A stretch of 64,000 nt of DNA from Drosophila miranda (GCF_003369915.1 NC_046675.1:13392001-13456000); one strand, 5' to 3'; positions 24,734-36,370 are shown, counted from the first letter of the stretch. Made by a program: numbers and translations. Notes: generated from the letters alone by a model not told the origin.

Positions 24734-25834
24734 TTTGTGTATTTGTTTTCTGTATCTACTAGATATTTTTCCTGCCTCCCGCAAGCCGAGCTCTGCCTAT
24801 CACTGTGTGTCACTCAATCCAATTAGCGGTTTTGGGTTAGTTTTAGCTTCAGCGTTATTGATCCACCTTCATGAGGCCGTGCCGTGTCGTGTCGGAATTG
24901 TTTAGTGCGGAATTGGTTTCTTTATTTTTGCAATGATAACGAAACAGCTGGAGTTTTGTGCTGTTTTTGTGCTCGTCCGATATCGTGCTGCTTTTGATGT
25001 GGCTATCGTTTGTAGCTCATCTCTAACTTTTTGACACGATACCCATGAAAATTGAAAAATTTCATCGCAGACTAGATGAAAAATATCGCGTTTTTTTATA
25101 AGTTCAGAGGGAAGATGGCATGGATAGACAACTATATAATGGTATATTTGATCAATTTCAGCAATCTATTAAATTTCATTTTCAAAAGCATTTTTGAAAA
25201 CAAAGGGTGTACTTCTTTACGCATGTACTTACATGCATAATTTATTCCAATGGATTTCACTTAAATCCTTTTCGCTCATTCACTTTCAAACTAGTTCTGT
25301 TTGGCGCTCAAGTTTGGTGGCACTTGCTCTCTTTTTTTGGGACTTGCTCTTTATTTTGTGATGGGATATCTTCTCTTCGTGGAGGGGTTTTTCCTGGCAA
25401 AACACTCACTTACGTTTTCTTACGTCTTATGTTGCTGGCAACGTTCACTGAGGAAATGTTTTTTATCTAAGGCGCCAATACATGGCAAAACTGGTCAGCC
25501 TCTGTTTTAAAGTTATCACATTAAAATTTTGCAGTTTATTGTTTACAGAGACAAAGAATAGGTATCGGGATAAGGATATATATATACAGGAAACAATCAT
25601 TTTTAATTACGTTTTTTAAACATAATAAATTAACGAAATAGGGTGTGCAAATGCCAATAATCCGGTCGATAAGCAACAAGTATTCAAATATGTATGTATG
25701 TATGTACCAGCAATATTGACGTGACAACATTGCGACAGTTTTTTTTTTTTTAATCTTTTTTGTATAAAACTTGTTTTAGTCAGAATACTTGTACAAAATT
25801 CATTCATGAAAAGGAAAAAATTATCTGCGCAGGG

Positions 25835-25985
25835 CTGAGGGTTTTATCTAGCTAGTAATATTCGTCGGAATATCAAAAACGAGGAATATGTAAAATAGAA
25901 CTTGAATTCGTCAGTATATTTACGGTATATTTTCAAAATGAGGCGGTATGTTTCGGTATATTTCTGAGGGTCGGACGGTGTGTTG
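25835..25985 (+). repeat. Dispersed GGTATATTT/GGGTCGG repeat, copy 1
   Basis: Head: CTGAGGGTTTTATCTAGCTA; middle: AATATTCGTCGGAATATC; tail: GGTATATTTCTGAGGGTCGG. The tail also occurs as an inverted copy at 36375-36515, and the head recurs at 27757-27835, 45291-45350 and 45651-45790. It has no ORF and no target duplication that I can define. Family not identified. Confidence 0.75.
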
Positions 25986-25993
25986 TATCGATA
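25986..25993 (+). promoter_or_regulatory. DRE (DREF/BEAF-type) site upstream of cyclin Q
   Basis: Palindrome TATCGATA, the DRE core bound by DREF and overlapping BEAF-32 sites, about 360 bp before the cyclin Q ATG. It abuts the end of the dispersed repeat copy. DRE promoters are typical of housekeeping genes. Confidence 0.55.
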
Positions 25994-26353
25994 AATCCGC
26001 GGTTACGCTGCGTACTTGTGTGTTTGTTGTTTAAAATATGTACGAGGTTTTAAAACACGATTTCGACCACCATTTTACTTGACACATCAACAGCTGTGCA
26101 ATAGTACGCCGTTAGCTTTCCTGGGCCCCTTTCGAGCAGCATTGCGCATACCATTGAACCGGTTTTCCACTGCCGTTTCTCGATTTTTCGGCGTGTTTTG
26201 CCCCACATGCATTTCGTTGCACTGCCAACTGCCAGCTGATTTATAATTGGATCTCTGAGCCCCACTGTCGGTGCCAACGAACTCACTCGCTTAAATTTCG
26301 ACATCACTGTCCGTGCTACCGTCCTTCATTCCTCTATTTGCACTGCTAATAAG

Positions 26354-27316
26354 ATGAAAAACGTTTTAGATGTCATGTCTCTGCAGCAGCACGTGGAGTC
26401 GAGCAAAGCCCAGGCCCAACTTAAGCCCCTTGACTACCGGTGAGTCCAAAGCTTAATGTCCAGCAAATCCATTTTTAATTGCAAGTCTTGCAATTGTTTG
26501 CAGCAAGACGAACATGCCTGGTATCGTGCCTCTCTACTTATTCGAGTGCGCCACCAAGCTAAAGATGAAGCCGCTGACTGCCGCGTGTGCCGCCATTGTC
26601 TACCATCGATTCTTCAAGGAGGTCAAGCCCACTGATTATGATGAGTTCGTGAGTACAAACTTAATGCCCAGCAAAGTGATATCTCATGAGTACCTTCCTT
26701 GCCAGCTAATTGCCGCGTCTTCGCTGTACCTGGCTGGCAAAATCAAGGATGACGATTCGTTGAAAATACGCGATGTCATCAACGTGGCATACTGCACACT
26801 GAACCGTGGCAATGCTCCGCTGGATCTGAACGACGAGTACTGGTCCATGCGCGATGCCATTGTTCAAGCAGAGCTGCTCATAACCCGCACCCTAGGGTTT
26901 GACTTGAACATAGATCTAGCTCACAAGGTAATCCCTTTGCAAAGATCCTTGTCCTCCCTTTTTAACTGATTCTATTCTGACTTCAGTACCTTCTCTACTA
27001 TATGAAGACCCTTCAAGACTGGGTGGGGGCCGAGGTCTGGAACTCGGTTCCGATAGCTAAGGCGGCCGCCTCGTACCTACAAGACTTTCACCACAGCGCC
27101 AACATACTTAAGTACAAGCCCACTCATGTCGCCATTGGGTGCCTGTCGTTGGCTATGCAGACGTACGGCATACAAGTTCCGCTCACAGATGAGGCGGAGG
27201 AGGGTTCCATGTGGTACAAGCCACTCGTAAAGGATTTTACCAGGGAACAGCAGTGGGAGATCATCGAAAATGTTATTGAAGTTTACAAGAACGAAGCTCT
27301 CCTGAAGGCTGCATAA
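26354..27316 (+). CDS. koko: Cyclin Q / cyclin M (FAM58A) orthologue
   Basis: Four exons, 26354-26439, 26504-26648, 26706-26927 and 26987-27316, agree in phase and give 260 residues (human CCNQ 248). The cyclin box shows YHRFFKE, LIAASSLYLAGKIKDDDSLKIRDVINVAY, WSMRDAIVQAELLITRTLGFD, HKYLLYYMKTLQDW and HVAIGCLSLAMQTYGI. These are the FAM58A hallmarks and exclude cyclin J, L or T. Cyclin Q activates CDK10, a kinase acting in growth control and ciliogenesis. I believe the fly gene is called koko, but that name is from memory. A DRE lies about 360 bp upstream. No missing residues. Confidence 0.92.
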
Positions 27317-27756
27317 TCTCGCATCGAAGGCAGGACTCTGCTGTAATTGGCATTCCCATTTGAATTTATTTATTATTCGGTCACAAATCATCAAACACTG
27401 AAATCTTATACTTTAGTCAGCTGGCTCAAATGTTTATTGCATGCATACCTCCATAGAAAATAGGAAATAGAAACCGGTTTAAGCAAAATAAAGTCTTTTG
27501 CATGTATAAAAACCATTCTGCTCAACATTTTCGGTTGAATTCATTTAGTTAAAGATTAATCCCCGTACTGACTTTTGTGGGTTGTAATACAGATGACCGG
27601 ATAACTCTTTTTTTTTTTTGATTTTCGATAAGATTGTTATATTTTTAAATCTAATGTTGGTTAAGAAAATAGAAACCTTGGATTCATTTCAAGCCAGTTA
27701 GGCTTTGAATTTATTTGTTTAAATCTTATTTTAGCATTTCTTGTAGAAATTATATG

Positions 27757-27835
27757 TTCAGTGCTGAGGGTTCTATCTAGCTAGTAATACTAAACCGAAT
27801 ATCAAAGTCGAGGAATATGATTTCCGATCATGGAC
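27757..27835 (+). repeat. Dispersed repeat, copy 2 (head portion)
   Basis: Carries the words CTGAGGGTTCTATCTAGCTA and GAATATCAAAGTCGAGGAAT, matching the head of the copy at 25835-25985. The GGTATATTT tail is not present here. Confidence 0.65.
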
Positions 27836-28374
27836 TGAAAACGATTATCCTATTTTCAGCCAGTGGACATTAAAATACACTCTTAAAGAATTATAGCGCA
27901 GTTCAGGTGAAAGACATCTCGGTAACTTATGTTGTAAAAAAAGAGAAGGGATGGATATACCACGAAATTTAAAAACAGTATTATTTTTCGCAGTGTAACT
28001 TAAGTGTGTAACAGTGTAACAGGTGGCCTGTTAAAAGAGAGGGGGTAGAGTGGGCTAGGCTCATATTTAATTGGTATATTGGTATGGGATCGAGATAGCT
28101 TGAAAAATATTGTTTAAATTAATGAAAGAAAACAGGGTGTACAAATTTCCATAGTACCGGTTGACGAGCACCAATTGTTCAAATACCAGCAACATGGTAC
28201 GTCCACAGACACCTATGTACGTTTTATGCTGCTGCTGTTTGAACGAAGTGCCTTGTGCGGCATGCCTACAGTGGGTTTCAAATGACAGAAAATCGTGATT
28301 CGGTTCATACCTCGGATCTAACTTTAGATCTGGTTCTTTATTCGAAGCAATCCAATGAAAACAGCTGGTATTCT

Positions 28375-28382
28375 TATCGATA
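28375..28382 (+). promoter_or_regulatory. DRE site upstream of the glucosidase II beta-like gene
   Basis: TATCGATA followed at once by a second half site (CATCGATG), 118 bp before the start codon, a normal distance for a DRE-type housekeeping promoter. Inferred function. Confidence 0.6.
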
Positions 28383-28499
28383 CATCGATGACGTGTGCCC
28401 CGCAGGTGCTTTCACTAACCTCCAACAACAATACAATGCTTCTATAAACAAAACAGAATTTTGTTAACAAATCTTTTTTTGATCAAATTAAAATACACA

Positions 28500-29315
28500 A
28501 TGCGAAAGACATGGGTGAAGCGTGAGAACATCTACTACAAGCCATTCTACCGCCAGAAATCGAAAATGTTCCTGCTGCTGATCTTCCTGGTCGGAATATC
28601 GTTCATCGCCTATCAGGTACAGGTCCCACCCCATTCCGGCATTCTGGCCGCCGTAAATGTGTAAATTTAAATGCGAAATGTGTCCAAAATGTGTATAATA
28701 TATAAACGAATAATAGGCCTTTTCGCTGAACCAGCTGCCCGCCGTGCCCACGCCCTGGAACCTGCAGCAGCTGCGTCGGAAGCACAAGGAAATGATGCAG
28801 TCCCTGGGTAGCAAACAGCGCGACGTGGACCCCTTCGATGGGGGTGGGGCAACGGAAGCCAGAGCTGCGGCCGCGGCTGTTCTGGACGGGTCATCCGCTC
28901 CCGATGTGGAGCCCATCAAAATTATTCGGTATGTCCCGTCCCAACAGTGACCTGTTGCACGGCCATTTTTGATTTTTTCCACTGTATCCCGCACAGAGGT
29001 ACGCGCCTCTTCGACTATGACGCGTACAAGCCGAACTTCGAGGGGAAGTTCAAGTGTCTGGACGGCAGCAAGGAGATAGCCTTCAACCGTTTGAACGACG
29101 ACTACTGCGACTGCGAGGGCGACGGCAGCGACGAGCCCAGCACGAATGCCTGCGCCAACGGGCGCTTCTACTGCCGCTACCAGAAGCGCCACATAACGGG
29201 GCGCGGACGGGACAAGTATGTGGCCAGCAGTCGGGTGAACGACCACGTATGTGATTGCTGCGACGGCAGCGACGAGTGGACGACACATGCCAAGTGCCGC
29301 AACGAATGTGCGTAG
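28500..29315 (+). CDS. Type II membrane protein with glucosidase II beta-type LDL-A repeats (PRKCSH-like)
   Basis: Exons 28500-28616, 28717-28928 and 28997-29315 are in phase and give 215 residues. A basic N-terminus (MRKTWVKRENIYYKPF) is followed by one membrane helix (MFLLLIFLVGISFIAYQ), so the rest is lumenal. The C-terminal half has the two cysteine-rich modules of glucosidase II beta: FKCLDGSKEIAFNRLNDDYC then DCEGDGSDEPSTNAC, and RVNDHVCDCCDGSDEW. These bind calcium through the acidic SDE motif. Real glucosidase II beta continues with a long acidic region and a MRH lectin domain; those are absent here, so this is a short membrane-anchored relative rather than the ER enzyme subunit. It fits my memory of melanogaster CG7685. 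Function unknown. Confidence 0.85.
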
Positions 29316-31097
29316 TTCCGGGCCCTGCATAGCAGAGCCCTGGACTGGACCGATGAAGTTAACGGGAAGACCTCCTCCTCCTCCACCTCCGCCAAGGACA
29401 CACAAATCTCAAGGATGAAGCAGTCTGGCGCATCACACGCGATATTTTTTTATAAGTACAATAGAATTGTAATTTATTTTAAAGTAAGTAGTAGATTGAA
29501 GATAAAAGAAACAAACTGAAGAGCAAGTGTGTGTATCTGTATTCGTATATGCTTATTCATTTTATTACCAGACTCGCATGGATCAGTAGAATTTACATGA
29601 GGGAACTCTATTAATCATATCATTGGGAAGTGGACTTCACTTCCATTTACTTTAGCACGTTTACTTCGCAGCTTTTCCATTTATAATGTTCATAATAGTA
29701 GGGTATAAACACATACACGTTGTGCATCTGCAACTGCATCTGTATCTGCAGTGCAGGTGTATTGTATGACTGTTTTGTTTTGTTTTTTGTTACTATATGT
29801 ATGTAGTATCTTGTATGTATATTCTTGCCTAAATTGTCCATGTGTGCGTGTGTGAATTTTAAGCCGTACAATTTACTTTACACTGACAAACTCTAAAGCA
29901 ATTTTGAACTGCAAATTCTACCAAGGTACGAAATTTTGTGTTGTGTATGTACGGGGCCTGGGGTACGGTGGTACTCTCCCTTCTATGCACTATATAATTT
30001 AACTTGATTTCTCTTTAAAATGGGCCCCAAGATGGGATCAAGACGGGCCACTCTGCCATCTCTTGTCTCTGGGCTAAGCGAAAGCGGTAAAATCCCCCAT
30101 TTTTCCATGCACTATAGTATAAGGAACGCGCGCCACACTATGGCTTGACAAATGTTAATCTTATTCGCATTGAGTAGTACTTCCTACTGCGCAGCACAAC
30201 CAGAATATACACTACTAGTACACAATACAAATATCAAGGAGATTGACGATTGCTTTCTGTCTCTCTAATCAGACGATCAGACGATTTAATATTGCTCCAG
30301 GAATGGATCTAGATCTGGGGCTAGCCGCACAACTGATTGAAGCTACTGAGGTTCTTCCTACATTATAAAGTACATCTTCATCTTGGTTGCAACTTAAGAG
30401 ATATCATTACTAAACGCTAAGTAATACTTAATCAGAGGGTTTGCTTGTTGTGGTTTTTTCGGGGTAGGTGGAGTGTAGTGGGGGGTTGAATATAGCGTAT
30501 GCGGCGACTGTGCCGGAAGATATCGAATACGTAAATTCCTTGGGAGAGGAGAGGGTACTTAAAACGAAGATTGCTTGATTGCTACACTTACGATTTAGGC
30601 TGGATGAAGTTAATTAATGTGCGCAAATCACAAATCTTTCTCAATTATCAATAAATAGCTTGGAGTGTTTGTATACATAAAGTGATGAAAAATTCGATAC
30701 ATACATATATATATATATACTCGTATTATATATATATAGACACATATATATATATATATATATTTAGGTGTTTGTATATGGTATTGCACTGATGAGATTT
30801 TTGCTTCAGTTTTTTGGCCAATTACGCAAATGAGATATGAGCGGGAAAACAAATTTGAATAAATAAATATACAACATAGAGATACGATCTTTCGACATGA
30901 CTTTGAAACTTAAATAGACAGACGCGACGCGCACGATATACATGGATGCGAAGTACTAGAGTAGGAGTAGAAGTAGAGGGCTGGCGATGGGGGCGGTCTT
31001 GGATGCTTCGACTTAAGGTAAGGTTCTAAGAAACATTCTCTCATACAAGTATACATATATAAAGTTAATTAAAAATAAGGGGAGGGGGTGTACGAAT
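29316..31097. other. Intergenic/3' UTR region
   Basis: Follows the stop of the glucosidase II beta-like gene (+) and precedes the 3' end of the C2orf69-type gene (-). AT-rich, with an (AT)n tract at about 30706-30762. No ORF with coding character. Confidence 0.5.
30706..30762. repeat. (TA)n microsatellite
   Basis: Two neighbouring tracts of alternating T and A, interrupted by CTCGTATTA and GACACA. Ordinary AT microsatellite. Confidence 0.85.
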
Positions 31098-31592
31098 CTA
31101 ACGGCAAAGCGTATAATACAATTTTTGTAGTTTGCGTTTCGAGCGACACAGATGATGGTTGTGGTGATGGTGATGTCTGTGGGAGTGCGACTGCGACTGC
31201 TGTTGTTCTTGTGACTGCTGTGGATGTTGCTGCTGCTGCTGCTGCTGTAGATGCATATGCTGGTGGTGATGATAATGATGATGATGATGATGGCGTGGCA
31301 GCACTTGTCCTGGCGGCAGTAGCTGCGGTTGCGTATGGCTATGATGATGATTATTTACATTGGCCGCTGCTGCTGAAGCGGCTGACGACGTAGATGCGGC
31401 GCTGAGGGCCACCGCCGATGAAATCAGGGCGGCCGCCAAGCGCGACGAAGACGACGACAGGGACAGGTCTGCGGCCAGCAGCTGCTGGTGGTGCCGTCGC
31501 AGCTGCTGCACCTGCTTGCGCTTCAGAGCAGCGGTCCCCTTCCTCATTGCATGCAAGCGACGCCTGTGATGATGTGGATGCAGTTGAAGCTG
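31098..31592 (-). other. In-frame open extension after the C2orf69-type stop codon (readthrough candidate)
   Basis: Directly after the TGA at 31595-31593 the same frame stays open for 164 further codons to a stop at 31098. The next base after TGA is C, the most permissive context known for Drosophila readthrough. The extension starts QLQLHPHHHRRR, then MRKGTAALKRKQVQQLRR (basic, NLS-like), a Ser/Ala-rich part, a His/Gln-rich part and LCRSKRKLQKLYY at the end. Much of it is trinucleotide repeat, which by itself lacks stops, so chance openness is possible. It could equally be plain 3' UTR. Confidence 0.4.
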
Positions 31593-33603
31593 TCACTTTG
31601 CCTCTTCGCTGGCATCCAGAAGATTGTTGCTGCCATTGTTGGTCGCCACCGTTGCCACTGCAGCTGCTGCCGCTGCCGCCGCCGCAGCCACCGCCACCGC
31701 AGACTGATCGGTGACTCCCTGCTGCTGCTGCTGTTGCTGCTGCTGAAGTTGCTGCTGGTTCAGGGCATGGACGTGTTGGCAGAAGGCCTGTAGAACCTCG
31801 AAATGGGTCATTAGGTTCGCCGGCTGGTTGTCGTAGTGCAAGTGCCTCGTGATCGGCGCACTCAAGCGCCTCAGCATCTCTGTGAAGAGCTTCTCCTCCT
31901 TCCGTATCCAGGGTCTGCGGTCATCCTGCACCTGGTAGGGTGTGAGGTGGACGTGTATGTTCATGCCTGGACGAAAATCAGTTTCACTCAGTTAATAATG
32001 AACTAGTTGTATGCCCCGAGGGCTCGATCAAGCGCCTACCCATGCGTGTGAGTGTCTCCAGGAGACTCCGGGACGTGATCCATGTGTTCTTCTGGCCCCC
32101 GTGGCCACCGTCCAGCCAGTACATGTCCGTTATGCGAGAAAGCAGTCGCAACATGCTGCTGTCATCGGGCGTGAGGGTCTTCAGATAGTGGAACTCGTAG
32201 ATGAACTGCAAGGAAAGCGAACAAGGAAAAGGACCGTGGTCAGTGAGGATCATGGAGCATCCCGCTGTTGCGGGGACAGAGCCAAGTATGTCAACGACTT
32301 AACGAACCAAACGCGACTCACTTGATTGAGCACGACGCAGCCCTTGCTGAAGCCAATGAGCACCAGCTTGGACTTGTCTAGATTGAGGTTCTCCCGCCAC
32401 CACAACGGATTGCTATCAGTCGCCACCGGCGCTGTCTGCCGCGCTTGTCCGCCCAGTGCGGCCTGCCCCTGGCCCTGTCCCGTGGCACATTCGCTGTTGC
32501 TGTTGTTCAAATTATTGTAGTGCTCCACGTTGTTGGTGGCTGGCAGAGCCACGGGTGCAGCTATTTTAACTGGCGACGACTCCTGCTGCTGCTGCTGCGG
32601 CTGCTGCGGCTGCTGCTGGTTGTTCGACTCTTGATGATTGTTGAGGCCGACATCGTTGTTCCCGATGCTGCCGTTGTTTCCGCCACCATTGTTTGTGCCG
32701 GCGTCCGCCGTCTCGTCCGCCTCGTCGGGGAGCATGGGGAAGACCACTTCCCCGTCCGCATCCACTGTGACATTTTCCTGAACCTGCAGAATGTCAATGT
32801 CCATGTCCTGGCTGTTGTCGTTGGCCGCCAAGGCCGAGTTGCTGTCCGAGGGGACTGTGGTGGCATTGGACAGAGTCAGAGCAGCGGCCGCAGCTGCAGC
32901 TTGCACCGCAGCCGCGGCTGCCGCCGCCTGGGCAGCCTGATCGAGTATCTCGTTCTCTGGTATGGAGATCAGACGTTGCGACAGGTTCTGCAGCAGTCTG
33001 TGAAGGAGAACAGAGTGGGTTAGTGCTCCTCAAGCGTCAGCGCCCCATTGAGCCTGAACTTACTTTTCCAAGTGTTGCAGCGCATGGTTCATGGGCGTAT
33101 GGTCCGGGACTCCAGCATTGTTGCCGCGCACAAAGTTGTCAAAGCAGCTAAATGTCTTGAACTCCATGCTGAAGCAAGAGAATCGAATCCCTTTAGATAT
33201 ACGAGAGATTTGATGGCCGAAGATGTACTCACCGAACCGGCCGGATGACAATGATGTGGGATCGGGGAAACGCCTCGCGCAGCAGGATCGCCGAGTTCTC
33301 CAGGTTGTACTTCATGTAGCCGCGACTGTCCCGGTTCGTTTCCATGCTCTCCGGAAAGTCCTGGACGTCGCCGCCAAAGTAGACAATGGCCGTGGAGTCC
33401 TCGACATGCTGCGACTGCTGCCGCACAATCGGCGGACAGTAGACGATGTCATTGGCGCGGTTCTGGAAGCCGGCCACGGAGAAGATGCGGAACGGACCGG
33501 CCGAAGTGCTTGGCGTGCATAAACGCTCCCCGCTGCCGCCGCCAAGCATGCCCTCGAAGTTACGTATCCGCTCTTGAAGTTGCAGAAATTGATCAATGGT
33601 GAG
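31593..33603 (-). CDS. C2orf69-family protein (mitochondrial hydrolase-like) with long low-complexity insert
   Basis: Exons 33603-33233, 33168-33064, 32997-32322, 32205-32040 and 31966-31593 agree in phase. The motifs IVYFGGDVQDFPE, FSCFDNFV, LVLIGFSKGCVVLNQ, MYWLDGGHGG, NTWIT and VHLTPYQVQDDRRPWI match human C2orf69 along its length. GFSKG is the GxSxG-like nucleophile elbow of alpha/beta hydrolases. The human protein is mitochondrial and linked to oxidative phosphorylation and glycogen metabolism. The third exon carries an Ala-rich, acidic and Gln/Asn-rich insert of about 170 residues not found in vertebrates. The 5' end is unresolved: an acceptor-like CCCCCCGCAG precedes 33603 and no in-frame ATG was found before 33549, so either a separate leader exon supplies the start or translation begins at 33549. 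It lies 137 bp downstream of the K+ channel stop, on the same strand. Confidence 0.82.
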
Positions 33604-33677
33604 CTGCGGGGGGCAGGGCAAACCATATATTTGGGATTAGGCGACATACATTCATCCGATCCTTCCTACCAACAACA

Positions 33678-33722
33678 CTCTCATACACACACACCACACA
33701 CACACACACACACACACCACAC
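33678..33722. repeat. (CA)n microsatellite between two genes
   Basis: CA repeat interrupted by CC units, between the stop codon of the K+ channel and the first exon of the C2orf69-type gene. Simple sequence. Confidence 0.9.
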
Positions 33723-33739
33723 ACTCTGGCCATTCCGGC

Positions 33740-34915
33740 CTAGTAGTAATCATTCTCGTAGACATCACGCGGATCGCCACAGCAGCCCACGAAACGCAGA
33801 CGCGTGTCCTCGACACACAGCTTGGCGTCCTCCTTCATCTCCTTGAGCTTCACGTGGACCTCCTCGCGCATCAGGTTGCGACACATGGCCACTAGGCCCA
33901 TGCCGAGCAGCATGTAGACGAAGTTGATGGCCAGCTTCGAGTGCTGATCGGCTATGGACTGCAGCTCCGAGAGCTCGTTGGGATCGGCGGCGATGTCCTC
34001 CTGCAACTTATGCGTGGCCGCATCCACATCGGCGGCGGTCGTCAGCGAAGCCCCAGGCACAAAGTCCCCAAAGCCTATTTTGCACAGCGACGTCATGCAG
34101 AAGTAGAAGCTGTTCAGAAAGCTCCACTTCTCCCAGTTGGCGAACATAATGGTCCCAGTCAGCACATAGAAGATTATCACCCACAGGCAGGCGGTGGAGG
34201 GCACAATGATCTTCTTGCGCAGCGTCAGGGCGCCAAGGCTACCGTTCTCCAGGGCATCCAGTCGGGAATCGAAGTTGCGCTCCTGTGTACAGTCGTGCAT
34301 GGAGCGATACAGAAACTTGAAGGAGCGCGCCAGGACGCGGCCCATGTTGAGGAAGTACAGAATGTAGAGGGGTATGCCGAAGGTGGCGTAGATTACGGTG
34401 AAGCCCTTGCCCCAGGGGGTGCGCGGCACCATGTTGCCGTAGCCAATCATTGTGATCACCGACAAGCAGAACATCAGGGCCGCCGGGAAGCTCCAGATCT
34501 GCTCGGGACTGCGGCCCACGTAGCCGTTCTTGATGATGCCCGCTATCTGGGCCTGGTACTCCCGCAGCACCGCGTTCGTTTCGTTGACCCACATCCGCTT
34601 GTCGATCAGGTTGTGCTCCTCGGTTATGTACCACAGCAGCTGCGAGCAGTTCTGTCGCAGCTCCAGCACATGGGCCGCCGTCTTGTCCACGTACTCCCGC
34701 TCGATGTTCATGAAGGCGAACGCCCCGCAGATGGCGTAGAGCACGATCAGGGCGCCCACGCCCACCTGCGTGCACATGAAGGTGACGAAGTTGCGGCAAC
34801 AGCGTTTCACGCGCTTCCGGGGCTGGTTGCTCGGCGTTGAGGAGACGCTCGATGCCCCAACCCCCACGCCGCCAGGCGCTTGTGGGGAGCTTCTTCTTTG
34901 AAATTTGCTGGGCAT
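33740..34915 (-). CDS. Two-pore-domain (K2P) potassium channel
   Basis: A single open frame of 391 residues with the K2P layout. A basic N-terminus precedes TM1 (residues about 46-70). An extracellular cap loop carries a possible N-glycosylation site (NCS, 89-91). Pore 1 has filter TMIGYGN (155-161), TM2 is about 171-192 and TM3 about 242-260, and pore 2 has filter CKIGFGD (278-284). TM4 is LAINFVYMLLGMGLVAMC. Two filters of GYG and GFG in one chain are diagnostic of a leak K+ channel that works as a dimer in the plasma membrane. Melanogaster CG10864 is of similar size, but I cannot be sure of orthology. No intron is needed. The leader region lies upstream, perhaps to about 36150. Confidence 0.93.
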   Translation of the reverse strand: MPSKFQRRSSPQAPGGVGVGASSVSSTPSNQPRKRVKRCCRNFVTFMCTQVGVGALIVLYAICGAFAFMNIEREYVDKTAAHVLELRQNCSQLLWYITEEHNLIDKRMWVNETNAVLREYQAQIAGIIKNGYVGRSPEQIWSFPAALMFCLSVITMIGYGNMVPRTPWGKGFTVIYATFGIPLYILYFLNMGRVLARSFKFLYRSMHDCTQERNFDSRLDALENGSLGALTLRKKIIVPSTACLWVIIFYVLTGTIMFANWEKWSFLNSFYFCMTSLCKIGFGDFVPGASLTTAADVDAATHKLQEDIAADPNELSELQSIADQHSKLAINFVYMLLGMGLVAMCRNLMREEVHVKLKEMKEDAKLCVEDTRLRFVGCCGDPRDVYENDYY

Positions 34916-36370
34916 TTCTGTTCGGTTTTGGTTTTTCTAATTTGATTTCCGTCTCTGCCGCTCTTTCTCTCTGTGTATCTCTGGATGGCCCGACCGTCAA
35001 TCCATTTCCATGATTATATAATGGAGATCTTGGGAACTGGACGATGATGGCCCATCGATCTTATCTTATGAACTGGCTGAATGTTTATTGGCAGGCTCCT
35101 CGCATTGGCAATTAATTTGGCAGTGCTCTTCCCGATCTGCGATCTATTTGCTGCTGATTTGCGTTTTATATGGAGCGTTGGAACATTTAAAATCGGCACG
35201 ATGGCTAAAAATAAATCCACGCGTTTCTACACAGCATTTTCCTTGGACTCTACGAATGCTTTTGGGTTTCCCGAGCCCCAAACTGTTAGACGCGGGCGCC
35301 AAAATTCAACTGAGCGACGGGGCTCCAAGAAAACTATTTGGAGAGAATATTGTATCTCTCGGATACAGAGAGAGCGAGTGGGAGACTGCAAGTTGGGGCG
35401 AATGAAATTCGTGGGGGGGTTGCGGGGTAGAGGGGTGTTATATTTGATGGACGAAGTAATCAAAATACCCCAGCGAGACAGGTGCAATACACACAGAGAG
35501 AGAGAGAGAGAGGCGAGCAGGGGGGATGGGAATGCCGGGCAGAGTGCGCGGAAAAGTTCGTTTCCAGAGTGGGAGGCTTGTCTAAAAATTGATGGCAAGT
35601 TGATTTATGATTCTGCGGCGGCAGCGGGCCAGAGCATTTCAAGATTGTGTTTTAGTATTTTTATGGGGTTATAAATTATTTCGGGGTGCGGAGCATCGCA
35701 TTTGGTCGGAAGGAGGAAGACGAAAAAAGAGGACCAAGCAAAACAAAATACAAGTAAATATAAACAAAGAATTAAAAAAAAAAACAAAAGGCATAATATT
35801 AACGCACACACGCGCAGAGGGAAACGGTAATGCGACTACAGTGATACACAAGAAGAGGAAGAAGATCAAATGAATACGCAAAAACGGGGGGTGAAATGCG
35901 TAGCGAAGAGATAGATTTTTTCAACACCAATACACATATACAGCTGCACTCTGTCCAACACTCGATTCGCACACACACACACAGACACGACGCATACAAA
36001 ATTTCACAAATTTATGCACAATTTTTCGGTGCTTTTCGCACATTATTTACTAGCACACAGGCTTTTCACTTCTCATTTACTTACGCTGTTTATTGTTGTT
36101 AACACAGACGCGTTAAAATAATGGCAATTTATCTGCACTTCCCGCGTATTTTGCTACTCTTAATGTTGTGTCGTGCGTCGCTGCACGGTTGGAAAAAGGT
36201 GGTAATATTAACAGCTGCTTTTATCCCTCCGCTCTCCGCCGAATCTAGATATTGGCCTAGCCAAATACAATTTCTCTAAGATTCTATTTCACTCTTTTTA
36301 TTTATTATCATTTTGGCTTAAACGCAGAAAAAATTTCGACTTGTTTACGGACGAGCAGTGTGAGCAGTCG
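34916..36370. other. Upstream region of the K2P gene
   Basis: Probable 5' UTR and promoter of the K2P gene. GA run at 35500-35514 and CA run near 35971-35984. An AACAGCTG word near 36211 and neighbouring A/T runs look like a fly core promoter region, without proof. No coding exon recognised. Confidence 0.4.

Larger units (their letters stand above)
24785..26353. other. Divergent intergenic region between WDR37 and cyclin Q
   Basis: No gene found. It carries a copy of a dispersed repeat at 25835-25985 and a TATCGATA site at 25986-25993, both upstream of the cyclin Q start, plus an AT-rich microsatellite-like region at 25540-25750. Confidence 0.5.
27317..28499. other. Intergenic region between cyclin Q and the glucosidase II beta-like gene
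   Basis: The 3' UTR of cyclin Q occupies the start (AATAAA near 27488). A degraded dispersed-repeat copy lies at 27757-27835, and a DRE just upstream of the next gene. Nothing coding. Confidence 0.55.

Noticed and set aside
33678-33722. Repeated short units that could look like a CRISPR array
   Set aside because: Plain CA dinucleotide repeat in an animal genome, with no spacer structure.
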